Assembly: GCA_037013495.1 (NCBI GenBank)
Contig: CM072805.1
Location: 19,370,669-19,434,668, forward strand
DNA: 64,000 bases
Source of the DNA: Hippophae tibetana
Lineage: Eukaryota; Streptophyta; Magnoliopsida; Rosales; Elaeagnaceae
Direction of reading: 5' to 3'
The notes beneath the pieces were generated by a model. That model was not told the origin of the DNA, made no database searches, and saw nothing but the letters and a program-made list of their open reading frames with translations. Positions 22,481 through 34,899 of the stretch are shown here, piece by piece. The position numbers and the translations under genes are program-made. How positions within the stretch are numbered: the stretch's first letter is position 1; the number at the start of each line of letters is the position of its first letter.

Positions 22481-25179
22481 ACTAATGATTACGAACAATG
22501 TTTAGCAAGTGCTTTAACATTCAGACAGAGAGCTACTTAAAGGGCAATAATGGTGCGGTGTTAATGTGTTAGTACCGTCAAAGTCATAGCCGGTAGCCTG
22601 ATCTTTAATTATGTCATAGAAACTGAAATAAAATGATTTGGTTGGATATTCAAGAATCAAGAATAGACTAGAAAATGATGATAGAAGATTGAAGAAACCC
22701 TTTGGGATTTGCTTACATCCCAAAAAATCTAATAAAATTAAATTAAGAGAGGTAAGGAAGTTAAAAACAATAAAAATGGAGAAAGATTTGTATACCTCCA
22801 CCGAGACAAATAACAAGGTGAAGTCTAGCAATAGTCCTCGAGCTGTTTTCCGGGAGTTGAAGGGTGACTCCAAGTGGATATTGCTGTCGGCAAAAGCCCA
22901 ACCGTCCTCGAGCAGTTTTCTGGGGAAACCGAGTAGTGCAGCACGGTGGCTGTAAATTAGTAAGAGTTACAAAGCTCCTACCTTTTATGGGTTAGCCAGA
23001 AAATCTAGGGAGGCGACAATGGATTCTGCAGAAAATAGGATTATTATTTTTTTCATCAAGTTTAATCCTGATCTATTTTTTTATTTCTAATTATTTTTAC
23101 TTACTAGTTACTTTTTAATCTTTACATATTAAAAACAAAATAAGATATTCAAATTGTTACAATTAAAAAAAATTGAATAAATTATAAGTAAAAAAATATG
23201 TGTATAAATGTAAAAGGAAAAATAATAGCAAATAGAGTTCACCTATTTTTTATTAAACGAGTACACGTATCTTATAATTGTTGTTTAGATATCAAATGTT
23301 TCGTAATTAATTTTTTAAGATAAATATTTTAGTTTATTAATTTTTTAAGATAATTATTTTAGCCAATTAATTTATGAGTTAAATACTATTAATTTTGTTA
23401 TTACGAAAAATAAGTATTTTTTCGTATAATTTATTAAAATAAATACTTTTAAACTATCAAAATTATTAAAATTAAATATTTTACTTAACTTTTATAAATA
23501 ATAAGACTACATATACTTAATTGAAAAATTATGAGATTATTATGATATTTTTAAAAAATTATAAAATTCTTAATATCTAATACAATAATTACGAGATTAA
23601 AATATTTAAATTAAACAAGATTTTTGTTGGTATTTTCTAAAATATAAATGTAATAAAATATAGGATATAAGATTCGTGTAACTCACCATATTTTAATTTT
23701 AATTTTATAATTTAATAAAATATATTTTAAATAAAAACTTAATAAGATATACGATAAGTGTGTAATTCATCGTATTTAAATTTTAATTTTGTAATTTAGT
23801 AAAATATATTTTAAATAAAAGCTTATAGCTTTTTAAGTAATCATACTTCATCAAAGTTTTACTTATTGAATACATGGATAAAATGAAAATTTGACACCTT
23901 TCTTCTTCTTTTTTCTGTCATTTGGGTGTCATAACAGATTAACAGCTCCTAGTGCCATTTTTGACCCACAAAGAATATTTTACCAATGTTGCAAAAAAAC
24001 CATCAAGATAAGCACTCATGTCCATTATATTTCGGTACAAGCGTAAAAGCAAAATAGAAATAATTATTAGCTTTTTCCATCTAATGCTTCTTAATTTTCA
24101 ACAATGTTAAAAGAAATGCTTACTATATTTATGCCAAGGAACCAAGCAACAAGAACAATAAGTCATATCAAAAACTTGTATTGGATAAGGAATTCTTTGT
24201 AAAGCCAAAATGCCTATCATTCCAAAAACTCCACTTTCCAAAGCAAACCAGATTTGAGCCTCATGTGTATCCCTCGGAGCAAAAGACATTGTTAAGAAGT
24301 CATTTTTCAACAAATAAGCTCCCAACTTGCTACCTTATCGCATAGAGCCAGAAAATGATCAAAATTTCCATTACCACATAGGGTAGGCACCTCCAGTGCT
24401 AAAAGAAAAGGAATGGTGGCAAATTTTATTTTACACATGCCCAAAAGGTCACACAAGAGTTTTTTGTTCATTATTATTCAAAAATGATTAAAGTGAATCT
24501 TTTTGAAAAATATAGGTACTAAATAGGAGTCTTTTTCATATCATGGTTACTAAAAAGTATCATTTTTAAAATATAGTCAATAAATAATTTTTTTGATAAA
24601 ATATGGATACTAAAAAAAGACCAAGTCTCTTTTTTATCAACTTAAAACATATATCATTGCAATACAAAATAATATTAGTTAGCATTTTTTTCATATAGTA
24701 CTCACAGTATACTTCTATGTACAAATTAGGAAAAATTAATGATATCCTTAATGTTTGGATTTTCTTCACAAATACCTATAACATTAAAAAAAGAGTATAT
24801 AACATGAGGTTACACATATTATTAAATGTAACCACATGATTAAGGGTGTTAACCTTTTTATTTATTAATATCTCTCTCTCACGTACTTTTTTCAATTATT
24901 ATTATTATTTTCTAAATTATTAAATAACCTTTAGAAACAATAACAAAGTTAAAAAAAAAAGAATTATAAAAATAACACTTCTATAATATTAAATATGGTC
25001 AAATTAAACTATGTTCAATATCAAATGGGTCAAAAATGATGTTATAAGGAGTACTATTTTTGTGTTCATAAGTTTAAAGGATATATTTTGTTATGTTTAC
25101 GTTAGTATTGGCGATACTTGTGAATAAAACGTATAATTGTAATTTTAGTTTCTATGTGTCTTAGAAGAATATTTTCAAA
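22481..25179. other. Intergenic spacer
   Basis: No gene supported. Open frames at 22514-22955 on both strands have no family signature. A 72-codon minus-strand frame at 24107-24325 sits in the only higher-complexity patch and may be a retroelement scrap, but I could not assign it. 24900-25180 is AT-rich. Confidence 0.4.
23651..23824 (+). repeat. Diverged tandem duplication of about 85-90 bp
   Basis: Copies 23651-23740 and 23741-23824 share a 3' half ending in 'aaaatatattttaaataaaa', and 5' halves with '(g/a)gatata(a/c)gat(a/t)' and 'gtgtaa(c/t)tca'. Confidence 0.65.
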
Positions 25180-26345
25180 TTGAAGAAACTATAAGCTTCA
25201 ACGATCACATATCAGGTATATTTATGTTTCCATACACATTAGATTGCATATTAGACACAATAGAAATAATATGAAAATTGGCTACTCGATCAATCTATTA
25301 GTGATTGGAACGATCGAGCAATATGACCTAATTAAATTAATTTTAACACATGACTAGATCGATCGAGGGATTTACTTGATCGATCTAGTTAAATCACTAG
25401 ATCGATCCATTTCTTAAATAATTAATTAAATATTGACTGTATCGATCGAGACTATATTCAATCAATCGAGTAATTAGTTATCTGATTTTAAAACATATTT
25501 CTATTACGACTTGGATTGACTTTTTATTGTATTGTTCTTATTTCTTAAAAGTGTTTTAAATGATTTTATGAACAATATAGTAATTCTATTTTAACCTAAT
25601 ATGTTTCAAAATATTCTATAAATACAAACTTAAGCACATATTTGAAACCAACTACATAAGAGCTTAATTGTACTTATTCTCTATATCTTTTGTTCTCTTT
25701 CTTGCTTTGCTGAACATTTTTAAATGGGCTTTTTCTTTAAGTTAATTTATCAAATATTTGTAGTTGTGTTTGATAGATTAAAAAGTCTACAACAATAATT
25801 GTGTTATTATACTTTTAATTAATTGTTCTAGAGTTATTAGTTATTTTTGATTTATTTGAAATACTATTTAAATCAACTAGTTAGGGATGTTCATTACTGA
25901 ATCTGCTCTAAGACACAAACTTATACTTGTATTTATGTGCTAACTTTTTAGGTAATAGTGGTACAGATTTGATTAACTTATGGGACTCGAGTTTATCAAA
26001 ATGTTGGTCTGGATCCAAATGCTTATCTTGTAGAGACTATAATGAAAGTATCGTCTTGTAAGTAGGTTTCTTGGAGCCATTACTTTGGTGGGTAGCTTGA
26101 GTCCTAGCCTTGTAACTGGATACTTATTTTTCATAGTGGATATTTAGGCAGTCTGATGAACTGGTGGTTTTTATCTTAAGTCATTGGTGTGGCTTAGGTT
26201 GTTTCCACCTAAAAATCTCGTGTGTTGATATTTTTATTTCTGTGTTATTTTACATACATTCGATTCATTGTTTGGCTACTTACGAAATTTGAATTTACTA
26301 TACTTCCAATGACTAGATAGTTAGATTCATAACTAAATGAATTTA
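25180..26345 (+). repeat. 5' LTR of gag-only copia family, copy 2
   Basis: Its last about 450 bp match the LTR at 13541-14860. It is followed within a few bases by a primer-binding site and then gag. The left part carries clustered ATCGATCGAG motifs (about 25300-25465). The outer start is not sharp, so about 25180 is an estimate. Confidence 0.6.
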
Positions 26346-26347
26346 TT

Positions 26348-26359
26348 TGGTATTAGAAC
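26348..26359 (+). other. Primer-binding site (tRNA-iMet)
   Basis: Reads TGGTATTAGAAC, 10 of 12 matches to TGGTATCAGAGC, with both differences being transitions. It separates the LTR from gag. Confidence 0.7.
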
Positions 26360-26389
26360 CTTCACTAGATATACTTAGTGTGCCTAGGA

Positions 26390-28430
26390 CTTTATTATGG
26401 ATTATTTAAGAGAATGTTGTTCTACAACCTGTGTACCTTACTTTGATGGGTCTAATTACTCATAGTAAAAAACTTGTATGAGAGCTTTTCTACTGTCTAT
26501 AGATAAAAGCGTCTAAAACTCTATGTTTTATGGTTGGGAATCACCTACGATTACCTAATATAATGTTACTTATAAACCTAGAAAATACTGAACCATTGAA
26601 GATAAAATTGGTAGTAAAATAAATCAAAAAGAGTATTACTACTATTTTCAATTATGTGTCTCCTAATGAGTTTTGTCATATTTCTTATGTTGGAACTGCT
26701 AAGAATGCTTGGGATATTTTGGAGTTTCCCATTAGGGTACCTCACAAGTTAAATAAATAAAACTTCGCATGCTTAGTGCTCAATTTGAGAATAGTAGAAT
26801 GAAAGAAGGTAGATTTTTCTAAATTTTATGCTAGATTATGTGATATTACTAACACCTTTTCCAATCTTGGAGAGAAAATGGATCACTTTAGGAGAGTTCG
26901 AAAGATTCTCTACTCATTACCAAATTACTTCTATGTAAAGTCAATGCATTGATAAAAGGAGGGATGTGAACACCATTGAAATAGAAAAACTCGTTGGCTC
27001 ACTTCAAACCTTTGAGATAATCTTTGAAAACCTCCAAAGAACAAAGGTATGACTTTCAAAAATACTATAATTGAAGACATTGACAATAGTAATGAAGAAT
27101 TGGTACTCTTGACTAAGAGAATGAACAACTTCCTCAAAACAAAAGACAATCAAGCTATCAAAAAGATCAGAATCTGAGAAGACTCAAATCTGTGAATTTT
27201 GATGGTAGGAAATCTAAACCCAATAGACTTCAATGTGTTTGAATGTATGGGTTTTGGTCACTTTATAGTTGATTGTGCAAACAAGAAGAACCAAATTGGA
27301 AGTGCATTCAACGCTACACTTATTGACTATGAAAGTGATAATGATAATCCAGTTGAATTTAGCACCAACTACCTAGCATTTATTATAAGTGCCAGTGGAT
27401 AATCCAATAAATTTAATATTAATTTAGATGATGAGAAAAGTGATGCTAAATTTCTACTCAATAAATTTAATGTCACTATTGATGAAGTGTTCATAGATTA
27501 TGTAAGATGCAAAAGGGTAGTTAAACTAAATGACAAACTTAAATCCGTTAAAATAAATTCCTCAATTATAGAAAAATAAAAAATTGAAATGTCTAAACAT
27601 GCTAATGATTTGAATTCAAGTTTGTAGATGTTAAATAGGAAAACAAAAATTTTATGCAAGAGCTTCAAAAATCGAAGGAAATAGTAAGGAGGTTAATAAT
27701 TAGTGTTGAAAGGTTGAACAAAGTTATGTATTATGGAAAGCCAGCTAGAAACAAGAGATGCCTAGGATATATGGATGAACATACTACACCATCTTCATCA
27801 AAATCAACTGAATTTGTCAAACTTTCAAACATGTTCTCCTCAGATGATACACATAACATTGGTTATAAGGATGAAAACTCTATTCCTTCAACATCAAAAA
27901 CCACATTTGTAAGGCCTTCTAACCATACTCCTTTCTATTACCCATTATACATAAAGAACAGTTGCACCTGTGATTGAAAAATCTATTAATTTTGTGTCTG
28001 TTTGTCATCATTGTGATAGGTAATGTCATATTAGGCTCAAATATATATTTTTGATAAATGCTCCTAAATTTAATAATACTTTCATTACTTCATATAGTAT
28101 GACTCATAACCATCATCCATTTATGCATATTGAATAAGATTCTAGAATGAATGGAAATTATGGCAACATGTTCAAAAATCCTACTAAAATCATGAAGATG
28201 TTGGCTCAAAGAGACAAGTGAAATTTAATACATTTAATTCTAAGACTAATTTTTATTACTCTACCATGCATGTTGCATCTTCGTTTAGGATGAATGGAAA
28301 ATCTAAAGATAAGTCCACGAATATGCCAATGACAAGTAAGGTAGTTGATTTATAACCTAAAGATATAAAGAAATCAAAATTCAAAAAAGTTAAGGTTAGG
28401 AAAGATTGTCTTTTTCCAATCACCTGAACG
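26390..28430 (+). pseudogene. Copia gag of gag-only element, copy 2
   Basis: Reads through several frames as a full plant copia gag. The N-terminal part holds a PYFDGSNYS motif near 26430. UBN2 core motifs follow, such as LRMLSAQFENSRMKE near 26770. The zinc knuckle C-x2-? region (FECMGFGHFIVDC, with the first Cys replaced) lies near 27240. An acidic linker and coiled-coil region come next (27300-27720), then a tail ending in RKDCLFPIT (about 28400). Two longer pieces remain open (27199-27402 and 27654-27977). Numerous stops and frameshifts make it dead. Family role: particle-forming gag. No protease, integrase or RT follows. Confidence 0.75.
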
Positions 28431-28815
28431 TCATTTATTGTTCATCTAAATATTTTTATTTGAGTGCTTAATTAACCTTAAGTGAGAATTTTTAGTTTGT
28501 TTGTTTGTTTTTGTTTTCATTTTTATTGATATTTTATTAGTTTAAAAATGATAAAAAAAAATAAAAAAGGAGAGAAATAGACATGCTTTAACATTGACAT
28601 GATCATTATATACTCATATTTATTTTAATTGGCTATACATTATACAAATGAATATTTTGACTTGTGTACGATCATATTTTTCACATCTAGTAATCAATCC
28701 TACTTACACTTATTGGACACATATATATGTTATACTTAAAATTTATGATTAATTTTGTGAGATAACAGGAATGAGTTAACCTTAACTACAAAGTTATACT
28801 GACCTTTTAATTCTT
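28431..28815 (+). other. Shared 3' spacer of gag-only element, copy 2
   Basis: Alignable by eye with about 1290-1675 of copy 1, including the 'gagtgcttaattaacc' start and a purine-rich 'aaaaaaggagagaaatag' patch. Similarity stops near 28815, so the copy is truncated and has no visible 3' LTR. Confidence 0.65.
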
Positions 28816-29445
28816 CCTTGTATCTCTTACAAGTTAGACATTTCAATTGTTAAAAATAAATGCATCAAATCCTTGTATGTATAATTGAGGTATTCCTTGC
28901 TCTTGTTCACATTTAGACCATTTTATCCTATATAAGAGAGAAATTATTTATTAGTAATTTAGGACCAATCACTAGTCACTTTTTTTATTTGAACTAACGC
29001 TTTAATTGCTTTTACAGAGTAAAATGCAAATCACTCACTTATTAAAATAAGAACAGTTTAGATTACTTTTTAAATAATAGTATAATATTTTTTATTAAAA
29101 TTAAGTACAAGGTGATTAATATCGGTTTGTTTCTTCCATTATAAAATTCTACCATTTACTTCCTTTATCATCGATTTTTATTTTATTTTTCATTTTTATA
29201 ATTCCATTTATATGTATGTGTTAATTTTGTAAATAGGTATGAATTAAATATACAAGCTATCGAAAAAAGATATAAAAAGGAAAATTTGAAGTAAATGAAT
29301 AAATTGCTCAAGATTGGTATCTTCAAAAATAATATAAAAAATACTTTCAAGTTTTAAGTTATTTTCAAAAATATTCCAAGGTTAAAAAAATTTTAAAATA
29401 TCCTTAAAAATAACATAAGTAAATAGTAATCTTTCATATATAAAA
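28816..29445. other. AT-rich spacer before the viral insertion
   Basis: No gene recognised. The 3' part may include the start of the viral integrant, but I cannot place its border. Confidence 0.4.
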
Positions 29446-30120
29446 ATGGGAGAAGAAATAATAGAGAATTAAGAAGTAATAATAAGAAATCAAGCAGAAT
29501 TAAAAATAGAAGACATCTTAAGATATTTTCACAAGAAATGTTAATTAGTAAAAAACTTTGAAGAAATTAAAAAGATAAAATTAAATCTTAAAGAAAGATA
29601 CGGATTTAAAGATCTATCATTTTCATCACTAAAAAATTATTTTCAAGAAAAGACATAATTTATTATGAAATAAGTATATATTATATTTTCTTTTTGCATC
29701 TGTAATAGTAATACTCATTTCTTTATTATCGGTGCAAAAGAAAAATATAATATATCATTAATTGACAATAAAACTATTATCAAAATATTATCAAAAATTT
29801 CTCAAAAAATAAAGAAAAAATTGGATTCATTCGTTTGAGAGGAATCCAAATATTAATAGAAGCTAATTTCATAAAAAGAATGGATACACTAATAAAAATA
29901 TCATTGCTAGATAATAGAATAATAGACAGGAAAGATGTTCTACTAAGAATGATCTATGATAATTTAGGATATCATAAAATAAAATTCATAGTATATCCTA
30001 GATTTGCTATTAATATTCATGATAAAAATTTAAACCAAGTCTTAAGTCTCGCTTTTGAATTTGAAAGAGGAGACCTATTAAAAGAAGAAAATCATTCATT
30101 TTTAATATAATACATACTAG
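29446..30120 (+). pseudogene. Endogenous virus movement protein, 5' part
   Basis: A first ATG at 29446 opens a broken frame with stops near 29473, 29567 and 29656. From about 29835 to 30110 an open stretch of 91 codons carries the conserved core of the 30K-superfamily movement protein of caulimovirids. Hallmarks are a 'LLDNRI-DR' segment near 29903-29930 and 'NLGYHKIKF-VYPRF' near 29960-30005. Family role: cell-to-cell movement through plasmodesmata. A stop at 30108-30110 lies shortly before the solo LTR that splits the domain. Not functional. Confidence 0.75.
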
Positions 30121-30283
30121 GATATTGATAACTGTATTTTATATAGTTATTTTCAGCTATTTTATTAATTAGAATTGCTATGTTCTTGACTTTTTAGTTA
30201 ATTTTAATGAAATAAATTAATATTTACTGTTAATTTCTTAAGGAATATATTTTTAAGAAAATTAAAGAATTTAAATTGAAAAA

Positions 30284-30445
30284 GCACTTAATTGCAAATA
30301 AAAAGTGTGAAAATATAATTTAAACTAAAATAGGGCTTAATTGCAATTAACAAAAGTTTAAAAGTTAATTTAAATTAGAAAAAGTGTTTAATTGCAATTA
30401 ACGAAAGTTAGAAGTTAATTTGAATTAAATTGGAGGGCAAAAATG
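30284..30445 (+). repeat. Three diverged tandem repeats of about 55 bp in the solo LTR
   Basis: Repeated unit '(g)cttaattgcaattaac(a/g)aaagtt' plus 'aaaagttaatttaaatta', seen at about 30284, 30333 and 30387. Confidence 0.65.
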
Positions 30446-30659
30446 CAATTAAGGAAATTTATTTTCTGCGTATGAAAATGAGGCAACTCGTGCAATCATC
30501 AACACGCAACACCACCAGTTCGATCAGGAAATCAACGGCTACGATGAGGCATGTGGAACCAGATGCGATAATCTCAAGTGGACACGGGTATTCAGGTGCA
30601 CGTTGCTCGGCGCTGAGTAGGGCACACCTGCCACATAGGTCGGTGTGCAAGGTGGGACC

Positions 30660-30961
30660 CACGTGTCTCGCATGCGTTGATCCCATGCGGCGTAACCACG
30701 TACAAGTTCTCCCTCCAACCATTTAAAGTATGCCATGTGTCCCACCATTTCTTGCAGCCAATCATGTGCTGACACGTGGCACGTTTTGATGAACACAAAA
30801 ACACAAAACTAGCACACGCGTTTCCAACAACTTTCTGTCCCCACGAGTCTCGTCGCCGTTTATCCCATGCAACACATTCCGCGTGCACCTGTTCTTGACA
30901 CCGTATGAAATGCTACCACGTGTCCTACTATTTCTTGTAGCGAATCAGATGATAACACGTG
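30660..30961. promoter_or_regulatory. Cluster of four CACGTG G-boxes in the solo LTR
   Basis: Perfect CACGTG at 30660-30665, 30773-30778, 30917-30922 and 30956-30961. Two have ACGTGGC context (the ABA-response core). The sites lie in two related blocks ('cc(a/t)tttcttg(c/t)agc(c/g)aatca' near 30745 and 30930), an internal duplication. They sit 190-490 bp upstream of the TATA box, where bZIP/bHLH factors could act. Binding is inferred. Confidence 0.7.
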
Positions 30962-32050
30962 GCATGGGGTTTAATTAAAAATACATCAGGAATGATGCCT
31001 TTTTAACTGTTTTAATGTCTCCCACGCATATGTTAAAATAATAATTTCGATATCCCCATTTTCATATGCGTGTCTGCATTATCAAAGAAAAATTTCTCCC
31101 GCGTGTTTAAAAATATATATTTTATGATGTATTTTTTTAGAGTGTTAGAGCTATAAATAGGAGATTATTGTGAAATATTAGGAAGTTTTGTTTTGAGGTT
31201 GTTTTGAGTTCAGTTTTGAGGGTTGGAGAATTGGACTGTGGAACACGCAGAAGCCATTTTTGGCTTTTGTTGTGTTCTACGTGTGCCAAAAATTTAAAGA
31301 GCAGAAATGTTTAATTTTCTATGTGTTTTGTAACTGATATTCCTTAATTGCTGTAATTCTAATTTTTATTTAATTGCTGTAATTTTAATTTTTATTTATA
31401 AAGTACTTTAATTTTTTTAGGGTTGCGTTTTATCTAAATTTATGAAGCTTGAATTTAATTATTTTTGAAATATTTATGAGACTTTTATTTTGTTTATTCT
31501 ATTTGTGTTAATGCTTTTGATTATTGGAAAATTTATCAATTGATCTGTGGCACTTAAATAAACTTGGAAGTGACATTTTTGTGTATATTGCTCATAGATA
31601 GAATAACATGTATATATGAATGATAGGAATATACCTTTACCTATGTGTGGCCATTTGAATACTTAGAGCGTAATGAATCTTTATGAATTTAATTTTCATA
31701 AGAATATAGTGAATTAATTTAGCGAGATGTGTCTATACAGAGCTCGGAAGAGATGTATGGATAAAATTAGAAGTTCTTGGTTGACAAATTAAATTTACAA
31801 AAAAGTAAATCAAGACGGAATAATATGATTCGAGTGGAATAATTTAGTGAGAACTACAATCCTAGAATTTTCTTTTATTTTGTTATAAAACTTTTTAGTT
31901 AGTTAGTTAAATCATTTTCAAACTTTCGCTTGCTTTGGATAAAATCAGAGTGAAACAATTTTAGTACTTAACAAACTATAATAACAAATCTCTGTGGAAA
32001 TAATACTTTACTTATCAAATTTTATTACTTTTGGCCGTGCATACTTGCAC

Positions 32051-32182
32051 GATTTTATGTTCTCTAAAAGAGACAACAAATATTCATTAACAAATAATCA
32101 CAATAGTGCAATATATGGACAAAATAAATTCATAGAAATTAAAAAAATATTTCAAAAAATTGGTCAAATAACAAAACCATAA
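32051..32182 (+). pseudogene. Endogenous virus movement protein, 3' part
   Basis: Continues the domain on the far side of the solo LTR. The open frame from about 32070 includes a 'YSLTNNHNSA' segment and ends in 'QKIGQITKP', typical of the end of the conserved caulimovirid movement core. The frame ends at 32182. Confidence 0.65.
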
Positions 32183-33365
32183 ATATTTACATACTTTAAA
32201 ATACCAAAAGAATGATACTTTGATATTAAGAAAAAAAACCCTAATAACGGGAAGAAAAAATAATGTAACAAAAAATAGTAACATAATAATATTTACATTT
32301 ACAGAATCTAAAGGAGAAACTTTCAATAAACAAAAATAAGTCACAAAATTAAAACAAGAAGTTTAAATAAAAAAATATTAGTTCATAATGTCATATTAAG
32401 AAGAAAGTAATGCTTAAAGACAAATTAAAAAAAATACACAATTATAAATAGATAGAAGCCCAATAGGCATAGAAAAAACTTAAATAACATTAATGAAAGC
32501 TTTAAGACATCTAACAAAGAAAATTGACTTAGTCCAAGAATTAAACACGAAGTATCTACAAGATATAATTGAAAGATAAAAAAAATTATAAAGATAAATA
32601 AATGAATGTGGTTTAATAAGTTACAACAAAATATACATTTAGAATTCACAAAATTAAGAAAAGATGTATATAATATACATAAAAATAATGATATTATAAG
32701 TCATAAATACGATCCCTTAGAATGATTAAAGGAAGAACTACCTAGAAGATGAGACTCCTTGATACTTAGAAATAAGAGAAGAAAAAATGAATAAATATCT
32801 AAAGAAAAATATATAATTTCAATTTAATGGAATATAAAAAGAATTAGAAGAACAATTTATGAACCCCAAAAAAATAGATATAGAAAAACTATTAAATCTG
32901 TTAATTTTAATAGATGAAGAACTAGAAAAGCATTATAATAATAAATTTTATATAAACAAAAAGGAAGATGATATGACAATAATTAGTAAAAATGATTTTG
33001 AACCAGAAATTATGACCCCAAAAGGTCATATAAAACCAATTTTATTACGAGTTCCTTACCAAGAAAAAGCATCTAACTCGCACTAGGAAGAAATAAATAG
33101 ACAAATGTTAAGAAACCTTAAACCTCTAATAGAACAAGACAACCACCCAAAATAGAAAAAATGATTACATTGAAAAACTAGATGTAGTATTCCATCAAAA
33201 TTCAAGCTCTATAAAAATTATAGATTTGATTTTTTAGAGATATGAAAAATTCTTAGATGGATGGGCTAGTAGTATAAGTATACTCATACAAACCTCTTAA
33301 ATTAAACAATTAAACCCTTCAATTTGTAGAGTTTTAGTAGCTCACAAAATGATAAGGAATGTTAA
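32183..33365 (+). pseudogene. Endogenous virus inter-domain region, heavily decayed
   Basis: A-rich strand with many stops. One 75-codon stretch stays open (32859-33086, Lys/Asp/Glu-rich). It lies between movement and capsid regions and is probably variable polyprotein linker; no motif is recognised. Confidence 0.5.
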
Positions 33366-34260
33366 AATTTAGTTTTCAAAATTAACAGACCAACAACATT
33401 TATTTATGCAAGGGAATGCTCTCATAGAAAGAGAATATTTAGATATAATAGTAAATAAAATATACAAGGAATTAATGGGAGAAGATAAAGGAAGAACTAT
33501 CACTGAATCTAGTGAAAATGAAATTAATGAAACCAAATGACATTTAACCAATATGAAAATATGTAACATATGTTACACAGATTATTTTATTTGTAAATAT
33601 GAAATGTATTACCATAAATTACCACCCTATATATGAGCAATGTATAAGGAATATTTTTCAAAAATACATGAAACGTTACATAAAACCTTAACAGAAGGCT
33701 GGAACCAAAGAAATAAAAAAACCATACTAGACACACTAGAAGGAAGAATAAGAAGCTTTGAAAACTGGATAATTACTAAATGTTGATAGAGACAATAATA
33801 TAAACAAATAAGAGGAAATGATAAAATCTATTATGATACAAGAGATTTTAAAATGTTAGAAAAATATGGATGTAATATAAAACCCTACAAATAGAATATA
33901 AAAAAATACAAAAAATACATGACATTTAAAAGGTATAAATTTAGGAAACAAGATTTCCAAAACTATAAAATAAGATTTAATAAGGAATCTTATAGAAAAA
34001 GATATTTTAGAAGAAAAAGGTACAAACCTCTTAAAAACAAGAATTATTGTCCTTCAGAGAAAAAAAGATGGAGGTGTTTGGTTTGCAATGAAGAAAGACA
34101 TTATGCCAATGAATGCCCTAATAGGCTTCAACATACAAAAGTATTTAAAAATAAATTTTCACATAAAGAAAAAATATTAGAATACATTTTTAAGATAGAA
34201 CTATAACTAATTGATGAATCAGATATAGATGATATTTACAACATTTATCTATTGGAGGAA
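33366..34260 (+). pseudogene. Endogenous virus capsid region with zinc knuckle
   Basis: Reads as a caulimovirid capsid domain. A helical core (about 33370-33850, with 'TLEGRIRSFENWIITKC' near 33735-33785) leads into a very basic Lys/Arg/Tyr-rich stretch (33919-34065). The CCHC knuckle follows near 34075-34120 (C-x2-C-x4-H-x4-C, read CLVCNEERHYANEC). An acidic tail comes after 34206 (DESDIDD). 33919-34206 is still open. Family role: packaging the viral DNA. Stops at about 33538 and 33785 break it. Confidence 0.8.
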
Positions 34261-34329
34261 ATAATCGACTTATAATACAAACACTGATAATATAGGTACT
34301 CTTAATAAAAACATGAATGATTTGTATAG

Positions 34330-34680
34330 TATTACAAATCCAAAAAATACCTATATTAAGGTAGGATTAAAATTTAAAATTTATGTCAGTTATCATTTAC
34401 ATGTATATATAGATACAGGAGTTAGAATGTTTGTAGCAAATATATATGTATTTTGAGAAGAACATTGAAAACAGACATTAAAAAATTTAATTGTAAGAAT
34501 GACTAATAATGTTATGATAAATCTTAATAAGGTTTAAAAAGACACAGATATAATGATATGAGGAAACAAAATTCATATTCCTAACATATCTCAACAAGAA
34601 ATAGGAGTTAATTCATTAATAGAAAATAATTTCTTAAACTTATATCAACCTTTATATAATATTTAGATAAAATAAGTCTA
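34330..34680 (+). pseudogene. Endogenous virus aspartic protease region
   Basis: The catalytic Asp-Thr-Gly triplet is at 34412-34420, preceded by hydrophobic residues as in retropepsins. A second hydrophobic block follows near 34600-34625 (an 'IGVNSLIENNF'-like turn). Several stops. Its position between capsid and RT fits the polyprotein order. Confidence 0.7.
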
Positions 34681-34899
34681 ACAATATAAGATGGTGAAGT
34701 CATTTATGTATTAAAAATAAGAAATTTTTTGACTGTATCAAACCCAAACTTTTATGCAAAAACATAAAAAGAAAAACGTGATAAGATACACATAATGGAA
34801 CAAAAACCTTATTTATAAAATATTTTATTAGATATAAAAGATAAACAAAACTCTTTTTTTAATGAAATATAAGAAAATAAAGCCCTACAGGTATCAAAA

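Larger units (their letters stand above)
30126..32050 (+). mobile_element. Solo LTR inserted in the viral movement-protein region
   Basis: A non-viral block of about 1.9 kb separates two parts of one movement-protein domain. It begins TGATAACTG, has an A/T-rich left end with repeats, a GC-richer middle (30470-30970), a TATA box ('gctataaatagg' near 31150) and an end ('ggccgtgcatacttgcac') like that of Tat/Athila-type LTRs in this window ('cgtgcacttgcgag' near 57750). There is no second copy, PBS-internal region or coding sequence, so it is a solo LTR. The flanks gatat (30121-30125) and gattt (32051-32055) match 4 of 5. Exact ends are uncertain by a few bases. Confidence 0.7.

Noticed and set aside
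22514..22955. Small gene upstream of the PPR gene
   Set aside because: Frames on both strands overlap, neither has a domain, and no splice signals extend them.
24107..24325. 72-codon minus-strand frame as a gene
   Set aside because: A retroelement origin seems possible, but I could not match any motif well enough to call it.
30430..30888. Overlapping open frames on both strands in the GC-richer block
   Set aside because: They arise from low stop-codon density in the GC-rich part of a solo LTR; no family signature, and frames overlap on both strands.
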